NCBI RefSeq assembly: GCF_000701445.1
Contig: NZ_JNIX01000009.1
Span: 372,001 to 436,000, forward strand
DNA: 64,000 bases
Source of the DNA: Brevundimonas bacteroides DSM 4726
GTDB lineage: Bacteria > Pseudomonadota > Alphaproteobacteria > Caulobacterales > Caulobacteraceae
Direction of reading: 5' to 3'
Both the position numbers and the translations under genes were made by a program. This document shows, in pieces, positions 17,103 to 25,150 of the stretch (the stretch's first letter is position 1; the number at the start of each line of letters is the position of its first letter). The notes beneath the pieces were generated by a model. The model had not been told where the DNA came from, did not search any database, and was given only the letters and a program-made list of their open reading frames with translations.

Positions 17103-19518
17103 TCGCGACCTCCAGATCGCGACGCCGGCAGGTCAGCGTCTTCAGGCCCTGTCCCGCGTTCTGTCGTCTGGAACGCCGGCCCTGCAGCTGCGGGCGGATC
17201 CTTCCGGTCTGGCCCCGGAACGGCTTCTCGTCTTCGAACTGACCGCAGATGTCGGCGGCTTCATGCGCGCCGCGACCCGCGTGCCCGGGCTTGAGTTCGT
17301 CGGCGCCGACGAGCTCGAGCCTGACGGCCTTGACCGGAACCCGGCGCTCTATCTGATGATCCCGGATGGCCGCGCCCTGACGCAGATGGCCAGTCTTTGG
17401 CGCGAGTATGCGGCGGGGCGGGAGTTGCCCTACGGCTTCGCACCTTGGCGCGACCTGTTTCAGCAGATGAAGGATCTGCGTGCGTGGGGACCACAGGACC
17501 GCCTCACGCCCGAGGACGCCGCCGTGTTGGCCGAGCAGCGCGCGGACGCGCGCGGCCGGGTCCGCCTGGAAATCGAGCTCGTGTTTCGCGCCGTCGGGGG
17601 AGCCGAGGCCGAGGTCTCCGGTCTTTTGGCCGAACGCGGCGGCACGGTCATCTCAACGAGCCGGATCGACGGCGCTCGCTACCACGCCCTTCTGGCCGAT
17701 GTGCCCTTGGCTGAGGTCCAGGCCGTTCTCGCGCGCGGCTATGTAGGCCTGATCGCCTCAGAGGCGGTGATGCACATCCGCCCCCAAAGCGCGGTTCACC
17801 TGACTGTGGTGGAGCCGGATGACGCCCAGCCTCCCCCGGTCGCCGGAAATCCCACAGGCGATCCGATCGTCGCTGTGTTCGACGCGGTGCCGTTGGCCGG
17901 TCATCCACGGCTTGCCGGACGCTTGTCTGTGGAGGATCCCTTCGACCTCGAAAGACGATCGGTGGGTCCTCGGATCCATGGGACGGCTATGGCCTCCGCC
18001 GTGCTTCATGGCGATCTGCAGGCGTCAAGCCCGCCCCTCGACCGCAGCGTTCATTTCGTCAATGTGATGTACGCGCCCGCCCCGATCGACGATGCTGAGC
18101 GGTTCCCGGATCGGCTTCCCGCCGACCTGTTCCACGCCGCGGTCGCGCGGATGAAGACCGGACCGGACGCGACGGCTCCCCACGTCATCGTCATCAACGC
18201 CTCGCTGGGCGACAGAAACAAACCGTTCGCGGGTCGGATGTCGGGTTGGGCGCGAGTCATCGACTATCTGTCCTACGCCTACGGCGTGCTGTTCGTGATC
18301 AGCGCCGGCAATCACGGGGCCGAACTCGAGACGATCGACGTCGATGTCATCGCCTTCGAAAACCTCTCGCCGGCCGAACGCGCAAAGGTGGCCTTGCGGG
18401 CGAGCGGATCGGCCATGGCCTATCGTCGCGTTCTGGCTCCGGCGGAGTCTATGAATGCCTTGACGGTCGGGGCCTTACACGGCGACGCCGGCGGCCCGAC
18501 ACCCGAAGCTGCCTTGACCTTCGACGTCTGGGCGGACACCGGGTTGTGCACGGTCTCCAGCGCGCTCGGCCCGGGTCATGCCGGTGCGGTGAAGCCCGAC
18601 ATCCTCGCTCCGGGAGGGCGACATCACGTCCGGTTGAGCCCCCGCGGCCAGGGCCACGCCCTGACACCCCTGCGCAACGCCGGCGCGTTCGGCGGGGTGC
18701 TGGTCGCCGTTCCACCGGACCAGCGGGTCGCCCGACCCGACGCCGTCGGCAAGTCGATCGGGACCAGCGTCGCCTCGGCCTTGACCACCGGCCTCGCGGC
18801 GAGGGCTCACGAGGCGCTCGAGGCGGTCTATGAGGATTTTCTCGACATCCCGGCAGCCCACCGCGCCGTGCTGATGAAGGCCCTGTTGGTCCATTCGGCC
18901 CGATGGACGGTCGCCAGAGACCTGATCGTCGAAACGCTGGGCCCTGCGGACAATCGGCTCCACGTGCGCCAGAAGGACAACGTCCGCCGGTATCTTGGAT
19001 TCGGCGCGATCGACGGGGATGTCGTGCTGGACTGCACCTCCGACCGCGCGACGCTATGGAGCGTCGGCCGGCTCGGTTCGGACGAGGCGCATACGGTCAG
19101 CATCCCGATCCCGGCGGCCATGGCGGGCCGGGCCACCCCTCACGAGGTCTGCGTGACCGTCGCCTGGATGGCGCCCCCGCGGATCGGCGCGCCCCGCTAT
19201 CGCGGCGTTCAGATCAAGATCGTCGAGCCTCATGACGCCGCCGCCCTGCTCGCGGTATCCGCTGATGGGCTGCAGCCGGATTACAACCAGGCTCACAACG
19301 GGACGGTCGTCCATCGCCGTTGGGAGGGGGCCCGGGCGGCGGCATTCGCCGAAAACGCGACCTTTGACGTCGTCGTCCAGCGCCAAGTCGACGATTTCGC
19401 GGACCTCACGCCGTATGCCGTGGCGACGACAGTGAAGATGGCGGGCGTTAACGACATCTACGCCCAAGTCCGAGATCGCCTGGCGGTACGTCCACGAGTA
19501 CCTGTCGTCGGCACCTGA
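17008..19518 (+). CDS. Subtilisin-like (S8) serine peptidase
   Basis: An 836-residue protein with no signal peptide, so it is probably cytoplasmic. All subtilase catalytic elements are visible: Asp292 in IVAVFDAVPL, His324 in RIHGTAMASAVL, the oxyanion Asn435 in VISAGNHGA, and Ser587 in GKSIGTSVASALTTG. About 280 residues precede the catalytic domain, including two similar-looking alpha/beta segments that might act as sensor or inhibitory regions. The C-terminal 200 residues have a jelly-roll-like composition. Dense overlap with the AAA+ gene suggests a chaperone-gated protease. Confidence 0.9.
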   Translation: MARPTRPLLRLDPPTPRARVTRPGFPSPRTIDRDLQIATPAGQRLQALSRVLSSGTPALQLRADPSGLAPERLLVFELTADVGGFMRAATRVPGLEFVGADELEPDGLDRNPALYLMIPDGRALTQMASLWREYAAGRELPYGFAPWRDLFQQMKDLRAWGPQDRLTPEDAAVLAEQRADARGRVRLEIELVFRAVGGAEAEVSGLLAERGGTVISTSRIDGARYHALLADVPLAEVQAVLARGYVGLIASEAVMHIRPQSAVHLTVVEPDDAQPPPVAGNPTGDPIVAVFDAVPLAGHPRLAGRLSVEDPFDLERRSVGPRIHGTAMASAVLHGDLQASSPPLDRSVHFVNVMYAPAPIDDAERFPDRLPADLFHAAVARMKTGPDATAPHVIVINASLGDRNKPFAGRMSGWARVIDYLSYAYGVLFVISAGNHGAELETIDVDVIAFENLSPAERAKVALRASGSAMAYRRVLAPAESMNALTVGALHGDAGGPTPEAALTFDVWADTGLCTVSSALGPGHAGAVKPDILAPGGRHHVRLSPRGQGHALTPLRNAGAFGGVLVAVPPDQRVARPDAVGKSIGTSVASALTTGLAARAHEALEAVYEDFLDIPAAHRAVLMKALLVHSARWTVARDLIVETLGPADNRLHVRQKDNVRRYLGFGAIDGDVVLDCTSDRATLWSVGRLGSDEAHTVSIPIPAAMAGRATPHEVCVTVAWMAPPRIGAPRYRGVQIKIVEPHDAAALLAVSADGLQPDYNQAHNGTVVHRRWEGARAAAFAENATFDVVVQRQVDDFADLTPYAVATTVKMAGVNDIYAQVRDRLAVRPRVPVVGT

Positions 19519-19789
19519 GCCGAAGAGAAGCAGGCGCCGCTCCTCTTCGCCTACCGAGAACCGCCACTCGTATTCTCGCATAGCGTTTCCGCGCCGATTT
19601 AACGGGAAGACTGCCCTACCCGCGAAAATCTCATGACTGGAGAGCGCCAGGAGCGGACATTGTCGCCAGTCCGGTAACGCGACCTTCGGCTTTCTATCAG
19701 CGTCAAAACATCGCCGGAGCACTCGGCGAGATCAGACAGCCCGGCCTCAATAGCAGGATCGGTGAATGTGTTGATCAGCTTGAGACACC

Positions 19790-20929
19790 TCAGGCGCCTT
19801 TCAACGTGTTCAGCTGATTTGGAATTTCCCAGTAGTGCGCTGCCCTGACGACGTCGCAGAGCAGACCCCGCAGTTCCAGCATCCCGGGCGTAGCTCGCCG
19901 GAAATTCTCCAGCCGACGCTTATCGACATAGAGGCGATCCACATAAGGAGCCAGGGCCGCCAGATAGCCGTCGTTCACATCGCTTCCCGGACGGCGCAGA
20001 CCTTCCTGGCGACTTCGATCCAGGGCCTTCGTCAAGACCCAGTGCGGGCAGTGCTCCATGGTTACGGTGCCTCGCAACACCTCGAAAGGCCGGCCAGTCG
20101 CTTCGGCGATCACAGCGAGCTGAGACCGGAAGACACAGAGATCACCGAGCTCGTCATTGGTCATGTCGAGGCGAAGTTCCTCGCGTCGAACGCCTCGCGC
20201 CTCTGACGTCCGCACGATGAACTCCCAGATATCCGTCTCTTCCCAAGGGCGCATGTCGGCCACGTCGTTGAAGAACTCGGCGGCGATTTCATGGGGACGC
20301 TGGATGCGTCCGTCTCCCTTTGAGGCGATCTCCTGTCCCATTGCGGCCTGCATCGCAGCCAGCGTGCGGTGGCTGTCTTCTGGGGTTCGAAACCGGCTGG
20401 AGATCAACGCCGATAACGGTGCCTGGCCGTTGCCGAACGTCATCGGAGCGATGGCGGCGATGGTCCGGGCCCTTCGCGCGCTCGCGCGCAGCAAGGGTCG
20501 CAACTGACGCCAGAGATCTGGGTCACCCAAGGCCTCGCGCGCCGCGCCGTAACGGAAGAGATCGGGCCTGACGCGGTCTCGCACGGCTGTAAGGCTGGAG
20601 GCTCCTTCGCATTGTGCGACGGCTTCGGCCGCCATGATGTCGGTAATGGCACCGGGACCGTGAGGGGCCCGCGCCGAGCGGAGCCATGCGATGAAAGGCA
20701 GGTCAAGCATATAGGCCAGCCGCGCCTCGGCGAGGTCCTCTTTGTCATGATTGAGCAGCTCCTCCAGGTGATGGAAAGCGAGCGTCAGGACATAACCCTG
20801 GTCAAGCAGCCGGTCGGGAAAGCTGCGGGCCTTGTCGCGCATGGCTGAGGACGGCGAGACGGCGTCGCGGATCAGATTGGCCCAATGGGAGGTGTCGAGG
20901 GTCAGGCGCCGTGGTTGGGCGAGATCCAA
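19790..20929 (-). CDS. PIN-like domain protein (predicted ribonuclease)
   Basis: A 379-residue protein. Near the N-terminus it reads RLTLDTSHWANLIRDA (first acidic residue Asp12), then AFHHLEELLNHD with a candidate second acid. Near the C-terminus it has GSDVNDGYLAALAPYVDRLYVDKR, the spacing of Asp residues and final strand expected at the end of a PIN nuclease domain. About 200 helical residues are inserted between, longer than usual. Family assignment is by motif only; no small antitoxin gene lies beside it. It is 4 bp downstream of the DUF3307 gene in a leftward operon. Confidence 0.5.
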   Translation of the reverse strand: MDLAQPRRLTLDTSHWANLIRDAVSPSSAMRDKARSFPDRLLDQGYVLTLAFHHLEELLNHDKEDLAEARLAYMLDLPFIAWLRSARAPHGPGAITDIMAAEAVAQCEGASSLTAVRDRVRPDLFRYGAAREALGDPDLWRQLRPLLRASARRARTIAAIAPMTFGNGQAPLSALISSRFRTPEDSHRTLAAMQAAMGQEIASKGDGRIQRPHEIAAEFFNDVADMRPWEETDIWEFIVRTSEARGVRREELRLDMTNDELGDLCVFRSQLAVIAEATGRPFEVLRGTVTMEHCPHWVLTKALDRSRQEGLRRPGSDVNDGYLAALAPYVDRLYVDKRRLENFRRATPGMLELRGLLCDVVRAAHYWEIPNQLNTLKGA

Positions 20930-20933
20930 GACG

Positions 20934-21755
20934 TCAGCCGCCCCAGTGAAGCAAGGCGGCGCGCGTCAGGACGGCGGAGGCGATCGCCCAGCCGAAACTC
21001 AACAGGGTTCCGATGATGACATATTCGGTGTTGGCTCGGGCATGTGCGTCCGAGAAGCGCAGGATGGATTTCGCGGCCAGCAGCAGCCCCACCCCCTCCG
21101 GTTGGCCGATGAGGATCAGCAGCAGGGCGACCGCGCGCTCTAGCCAGCCGATGGCCTGACCTCCGCCCGGCAGCCCCAGGCCATCCTGGGACGTGGAAGA
21201 TGGCGCCTGGGTTTGGGGCGGTTGTCCCGCCGACGGGCCACTCGGGGTAATCCGATGAGGACCAAACCCGGCCAGAAGCTTGTCGATGAAGATTCCGCCC
21301 GCGGCGACGGAGAGGGCGACGCCGCCGATGACGGTGAAGGCCTGGAAGAGAAGACGTTGCTGTTCAGCGGGGAGACCGCCCCACCCGCCTGTCGAGACGG
21401 TCGAAGGCCAAGCGATGGCGACACAGACGATGAAGGCCAGATGGACCAGCTGATCGATGAGAAAGGGCCAGAATCCGTCCCGAGCCTTCTTGGCCTCGGG
21501 CGTGTTGCCTCCGTTGATCCAGGCGAGCTTGGCCCAATCGGTGAGAGCATGGGAGACCACGATCACCATCAACGGCCAGGGATTGATGGCGGCCGTGAAC
21601 AGCCAGGCGGTCAGGCCAACGATGAGGATATGAAGACCGAAGCCCTTCCAATGGCGCTTGTTGTCCAGAATCCAGGGGGTCTGCAGGACGAAGTCCGCCA
21701 GCACATGAGCGACGAACAAGGTCAGGAGGGTCTCAAGCACGGGCCATTTGCCCAA
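20934..21755 (-). CDS. DUF3307-family integral membrane protein
   Basis: A 273-residue polytopic protein. The N-terminal DUF3307 region shows TLFVAHVLADFVLQTPWIL and, downstream, VVSHALTDWAKLAWI, with HADF- and HALTD-type motifs typical of the family. Five to seven hydrophobic segments are visible, separated near residue 185 by a Pro/Gln/Ser-rich loop. The function of DUF3307 is unknown to me, but it is often seen next to SatD-like proteins, as here. The start is uncertain: TTG 21755 has GGAG about 10 bp upstream, and GTG 21740 is an alternative. Operator-like repeats end exactly at this start. Confidence 0.85.
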   Translation of the reverse strand: MGKWPVLETLLTLFVAHVLADFVLQTPWILDNKRHWKGFGLHILIVGLTAWLFTAAINPWPLMVIVVSHALTDWAKLAWINGGNTPEAKKARDGFWPFLIDQLVHLAFIVCVAIAWPSTVSTGGWGGLPAEQQRLLFQAFTVIGGVALSVAAGGIFIDKLLAGFGPHRITPSGPSAGQPPQTQAPSSTSQDGLGLPGGGQAIGWLERAVALLLILIGQPEGVGLLLAAKSILRFSDAHARANTEYVIIGTLLSFGWAIASAVLTRAALLHWGG

Positions 21756-21831
21756 TCGGTCGCTTCTCCAAAAGCAACTTCATTCGGTTGCTATTCCAAA
21801 AGCAACCCATATCGGTTGCGGTACCCACAAC
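21756..21831. repeat. Three operator-like repeats with 28-bp period upstream of the DUF3307 gene
   Basis: Units begin at 21756, 21784 and 21812, exactly 28 bp apart, each starting TCGGTYGC on the + strand. The first two share TTCCAAAAGCAAC. The middle unit is a perfect 7-bp dyad, GGTTGCT (21786-21792) and AGCAACC (21801-21807), spacer 8; the first has one arm mismatch and the third is shorter and weaker. Regular spacing suggests cooperative protein binding. The helix-turn-helix at the end of the SatD-like protein is the nearest candidate ligand. Confidence 0.75.
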
Positions 21832-21851
21832 AGCTTCATGCCGCGCCCGGC

Positions 21852-22502
21852 TCACGCGCGACCCTCGAACACGTCCAAAGCCATCATGACGGATGAGAGG
21901 CCATATTGACGATGCACCTTGCTGACGAACTGGCGGGACACCCCCAGGGCGTCGGCCAACGCCTCCTGGGTCTTGTCCAACGGCCGCAACATTTCCAGCG
22001 CCACCTTCGCCTGGGAGGAAGACCAGCCTCCCACGACATGGCTGCAGAACGAAAGGACGGTCGGCAGATAGGTCTCATCGGGTTCAGGCTGCGCCGTGGC
22101 CAGCCTGAACCCCTCGAACCGGGACATGTCGTCGAGCGCCCGCCCGGACAGCACGAAGGCCTCCCCGGTCGATTGGGACACGGCGTCTGCATCCAGCGCG
22201 TCCATCGCGCCGACCCCTACGGAGATCCGGGTGTCGGCATCCTCCTCCAGGGCGCGAAGGGTGGTGCGCAGATAGAGGACGGCGCGCAGCCAAAGATTCG
22301 GTTGTGTCAGAACCAGCTGCCAAGAATCCCCCCGGAAAAAGTCCGGACCATGAACCGCTCCGCGCCCCCAGCCCGCAATCTCCCGGGCCGCGCGGCGCAA
22401 GGATTCGCGAGCTTGCAGCAGACCTTCATGGCTCAGAGCGGTCGATCGCACCAGGTCGCCGGTCAACACGGCAACGGCCGTCCCCTTCACGCTGCGGGCC
22501 AT
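21852..22502 (-). CDS. SatD-like protein with C-terminal helix-turn-helix
   Basis: A 216-residue protein. It opens with VAVLTGDLVRSTALS, the conserved SatD beginning, and continues with a fold resembling nucleotide-cyclase-like domains (RISVGVGAMDALD, then STGEAFVLSGRALDDM). The last 50 residues are a helix-turn-helix, LDKTQEALADALGVSRQFVSKVHRQYG. It is the gene directly upstream of the repeat array and DUF3307 gene. A regulatory role, perhaps on its own operon through the 28-bp repeats, is a plausible inference. SatD biochemistry is not known to me. Confidence 0.8.
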   Translation of the reverse strand: MARSVKGTAVAVLTGDLVRSTALSHEGLLQARESLRRAAREIAGWGRGAVHGPDFFRGDSWQLVLTQPNLWLRAVLYLRTTLRALEEDADTRISVGVGAMDALDADAVSQSTGEAFVLSGRALDDMSRFEGFRLATAQPEPDETYLPTVLSFCSHVVGGWSSSQAKVALEMLRPLDKTQEALADALGVSRQFVSKVHRQYGLSSVMMALDVFEGRA

Positions 22503-22912
22503 CAGAACCGCGGGCCTTGCGGCTGGCCGGCGCAGATCCAGTCGCTTCGCCTGTTGGACTTGGGAAGAACTCCTGCCTGAAGAAACGGCGGCCGCCCCTC
22601 TTCCATCTTCATTCGCCCGTCGAACCTGTTCACGGCCGCTCCGCCTGTGACGAAGGTCAGCCCATAGCTTTCATCCGTCACTGTCAGCCTCCCCTTTGGC
22701 GCACCCGGTCCATTGGACCAGGCCACGGTACGCGCTCCGGTGTCGAGCCGAAAGACGCGCGTCGGCGCCCCCGACGGCGCGCCGACGCGAGAACAGGAGA
22801 TCTGCACGACGCGGGGCGGATCGACATCCGGATTCCAGTCGCCGCAGCCAGCCAGAGGCACGGTCAAAGCCATCCCTGCCAAACCCCACCGCCTGAAACC
22901 GAACACCGCCAT
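22502..22912 (-). CDS. Hypothetical lipoprotein
   Basis: I do not recognise this 136-residue protein beyond its lipoprotein signal: GLAGMALTVPLAGC gives a lipobox with Cys23, so it should be exported and lipidated. The mature part has a few Cys residues (SCSRVG, DWICAG) that could form a disulfide, and beta-rich segments such as GRLTVTDESYGLTFVTGG. Its stop overlaps the SatD-like start, placing it first in the leftward four-gene operon. Its upstream region (22913-23575) is shared with the divergent Pycsar-like operon. Confidence 0.6.
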   Translation of the reverse strand: MAVFGFRRWGLAGMALTVPLAGCGDWNPDVDPPRVVQISCSRVGAPSGAPTRVFRLDTGARTVAWSNGPGAPKGRLTVTDESYGLTFVTGGAAVNRFDGRMKMEEGRPPFLQAGVLPKSNRRSDWICAGQPQGPRF

Positions 22913-23575
22913 ACTCCGACCTTAGCGTGTGTCGAAACGTCCGGGAAACCGCGATCTTGCGTGAGAGAGGACTATGGGCTCTAGGCTTCAAAGACCCACG
23001 ATCTCGCGTCGTGAGGCGTTTCGGCCACTACATCTTGACGCAGATGTCGACAGATGGTTCGAATCGGCTCACAGAAGCAGATGGATTAACAGGACGTGTA
23101 GAAACGTCTTTCGGTCGGCTGCGACTCAATCTACCGCTATGGTGGAGCTGGGTTCGGGCTGTTCATCCCTCCCATTAGGCTTAGAGCGTTTCAGGTCGAT
23201 CGACCGCGTCGTGATGTGCGACGCCGGCGGCCCTGAGGAGGCCGAGAGTACGGCGACGGACGTCGCTGAAGGCGGAAGGGGGACGGCGGGCTGACTTTGC
23301 CGGTGCATGCAAGCCGCCCCCTTCCGGCACCGACTCGTTAAAGTGCGGCGGTCGCGATCCTATGCCGCGATCACCGGGGGCGACAACACGCAAACGTCAC
23401 GCCGACCGTTTCCGCTTCGACGAGTCTTCATCACACCTAGGTGGAGCGAAGACCCATGACCCAGAGCTGATCGTCAAAGATTGAACACCACGCGTCGCCC
23501 GGCGCGTGCCCGTCGTCCCGCGCGAAAGACGCCGCGGACGCCATACATGCCGCATTCAAAGAAAGGGCAAAGCCG
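22913..23575. promoter_or_regulatory. Divergent intergenic region between the SatD-type and Pycsar-type operons
   Basis: These 663 bp separate two defence-like operons transcribed away from each other. Short open frames exist on both strands, but none has a convincing start, length or recognisable product. The region carries one striking 30-bp dyad (23424-23453). It should also hold the promoters of both operons; I could not assign -35/-10 boxes with confidence. Confidence 0.5.
23424..23453. promoter_or_regulatory. 30-bp symmetric dyad upstream of the cyclase operon
   Basis: The sequence is GTCTTC, four bases, the perfect palindrome CACCTAGGTG, four bases, then GAAGAC. Both the core (23434-23443) and the outer arms (23424-23429 and 23448-23453) are symmetric about the same centre, 123-152 bp before the cyclase ATG. 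No T-run follows, so it is more like a protein-binding operator than a terminator. Confidence 0.55.
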
Positions 23576-25150
23576 ATGGCCGCCCATACCTGGAACAGCG
23601 CGCGCGCCGCCAAACGCATCGCCGCGCGACTGAAAGAAGTCAAAGAGATCGAGATCAAAGACTACGTCCGCGACACCGACCTCACCACCCTACCCCGCAA
23701 CAAAGCCTATCGGGTCAGCGGCGTTCACCTCTACGTCGACATCAAGAACCTCGAGGCCATGCTCGCGACCACCGCGGTTGAGGGGGAAACCTGTCACAAG
23801 CGGACGCTGCGGTTCCTCAACCTGCATTTCCGCGCCGTGCGTCGCATCCTGACGGCCGTCGGGGCCATTGAGGTCGATTTCCACAATCAACGCCTTCACG
23901 CCGTCATCACAAAACCCTACGGCGACGAACCCGGCCGTCTCCACCGCGCCATCGCCATCGCCCAACTAATCATCGACGTCCTGGCCCAGACCGGCGAGGA
24001 AGGCGACGACGTCATTCCCGCCGCTAGGGTCCGCGTCGGCATCGACAGCGGGATCGCCCTGGCCGTTTGCAATGGTCGCCGGGGCCATGTCGAACCGCTG
24101 TTCCTGGGTGCCCCGGCCAATCTGGCCGCCAAGCGCGCCGGCGGCGGCAAGGCCGAAGGAATCTATCTGACCAATACGGCCCGTGGCGTGATCGACCTGT
24201 CGGAGGACGGCGTCGAGGACCGCACACCTCTGTCCGCCGACGAGATCGCCGACAGCCAGGACGAGGCGGCGCTTACCGTCACATCCGATCAGATCGTGAA
24301 GGACTGGCGCACCGACCTCGCCAACAATCCGATCGCCAAATTCGAGTTCTCTGGCCACACACCGCCCTTCAGCAACCTCGACTTCGAGGTGCTGACGCCG
24401 AAGAACTCGCGTCGCCAGACGGCGATCTCCGTCTATGCCGACATCGACGGGTTCACCGACTTCGTCGCCGCGGGAGTCTGCGACGATGAGGCGGCCAGGG
24501 ACGTGGTGCGGGTGCTCCACGTCCTGCGAAGCGAGATGGACGCCGTGCTTCACACCGATTTCGGGGGTCGCAAGGTGCGCTTCGTCGGCGATTGCGTCCA
24601 CGGCGTGCTGGGAGAAGGCACGGCCCAGACCACTAATGAGGAAGAAAGCGTAAGCACGGCCACCTTGTGCGCTGCCGGCATCCGCAGCAGCTTCGACCAG
24701 GCGATCACCGCTCTGGAAGACGAAGGTCATCTTGAAGCGGGCCACGGGCTGGGCGTTGCGATCGGTTTCGACCTGGGTCCGATCGCCCTGACCCGTCTGG
24801 GCATGAAAGGCTCCATGGTGCGCTGCGCCGTGGGCCGCTCGGTTCTGGGGTCCGAGGCCCAGCAACGACGCTGCAACGGCGAGGAGACCGCGATCGGCCT
24901 TGCGGCCTATGACGCCGCCAGCAACGCCGTCCAGACCGCCTTCGGCTCGGCCCGCAAACGCGGCAGTCTGACCTATGAGGCGGCGGTCGAGGAACTGGCC
25001 AACCGTCAGGACGAAACGGCGAAGGTGGCCAAGGCGGTGGCGAAGGCCGCGGCCGCCGGTGGGCTCTTGCAGTCGAGTGCGGCTCCGGCCGCAGACTACG
25101 CCTTCGCGCCGCGTCGCATCGAGCCGACCAAGCCGGCGGGCTTTGCATGA
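23576..25150 (+). CDS. Double-domain class III nucleotide cyclase (Pycsar-like signal producer)
   Basis: A 524-residue protein with two cyclase homology domains. Domain 1 (about 45-210) has YVDIKNL (Asp55) but the second metal Asp is replaced in FHNQRLHAV (Gln105). It keeps the transition-state Asn182 and basic residues 186-187 in GAPANLAAKRAG. Domain 2 (about 282-450) has both metal ligands, Asp289 in YADIDGF and Asp339 in VGDCVHG, but lacks the Asn/Arg pair (GRSVLGSEAQQ). The two therefore complement each other into one composite active site. The Ala-rich C-terminal tail ends KPAGFA. Neighbours argue for a cyclic-nucleotide immune signal, by analogy cCMP or cUMP; the product base cannot be read from sequence. 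GAAAGGG precedes the start. Confidence 0.85.
   Translation: MAAHTWNSARAAKRIAARLKEVKEIEIKDYVRDTDLTTLPRNKAYRVSGVHLYVDIKNLEAMLATTAVEGETCHKRTLRFLNLHFRAVRRILTAVGAIEVDFHNQRLHAVITKPYGDEPGRLHRAIAIAQLIIDVLAQTGEEGDDVIPAARVRVGIDSGIALAVCNGRRGHVEPLFLGAPANLAAKRAGGGKAEGIYLTNTARGVIDLSEDGVEDRTPLSADEIADSQDEAALTVTSDQIVKDWRTDLANNPIAKFEFSGHTPPFSNLDFEVLTPKNSRRQTAISVYADIDGFTDFVAAGVCDDEAARDVVRVLHVLRSEMDAVLHTDFGGRKVRFVGDCVHGVLGEGTAQTTNEEESVSTATLCAAGIRSSFDQAITALEDEGHLEAGHGLGVAIGFDLGPIALTRLGMKGSMVRCAVGRSVLGSEAQQRRCNGEETAIGLAAYDAASNAVQTAFGSARKRGSLTYEAAVEELANRQDETAKVAKAVAKAAAAGGLLQSSAAPAADYAFAPRRIEPTKPAGFA

Noticed and set aside
23056..23065. GGTTCGAATC, a T-loop-like sequence in the divergent region
   Set aside because: No acceptor or anticodon arms can be folded around it, so it is not a tRNA or a clear tRNA remnant.
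22974..23294. 106-residue forward open frame in the divergent region
   Set aside because: No ribosome-binding site, no recognisable domain and irregular composition; more likely chance in a regulatory region.
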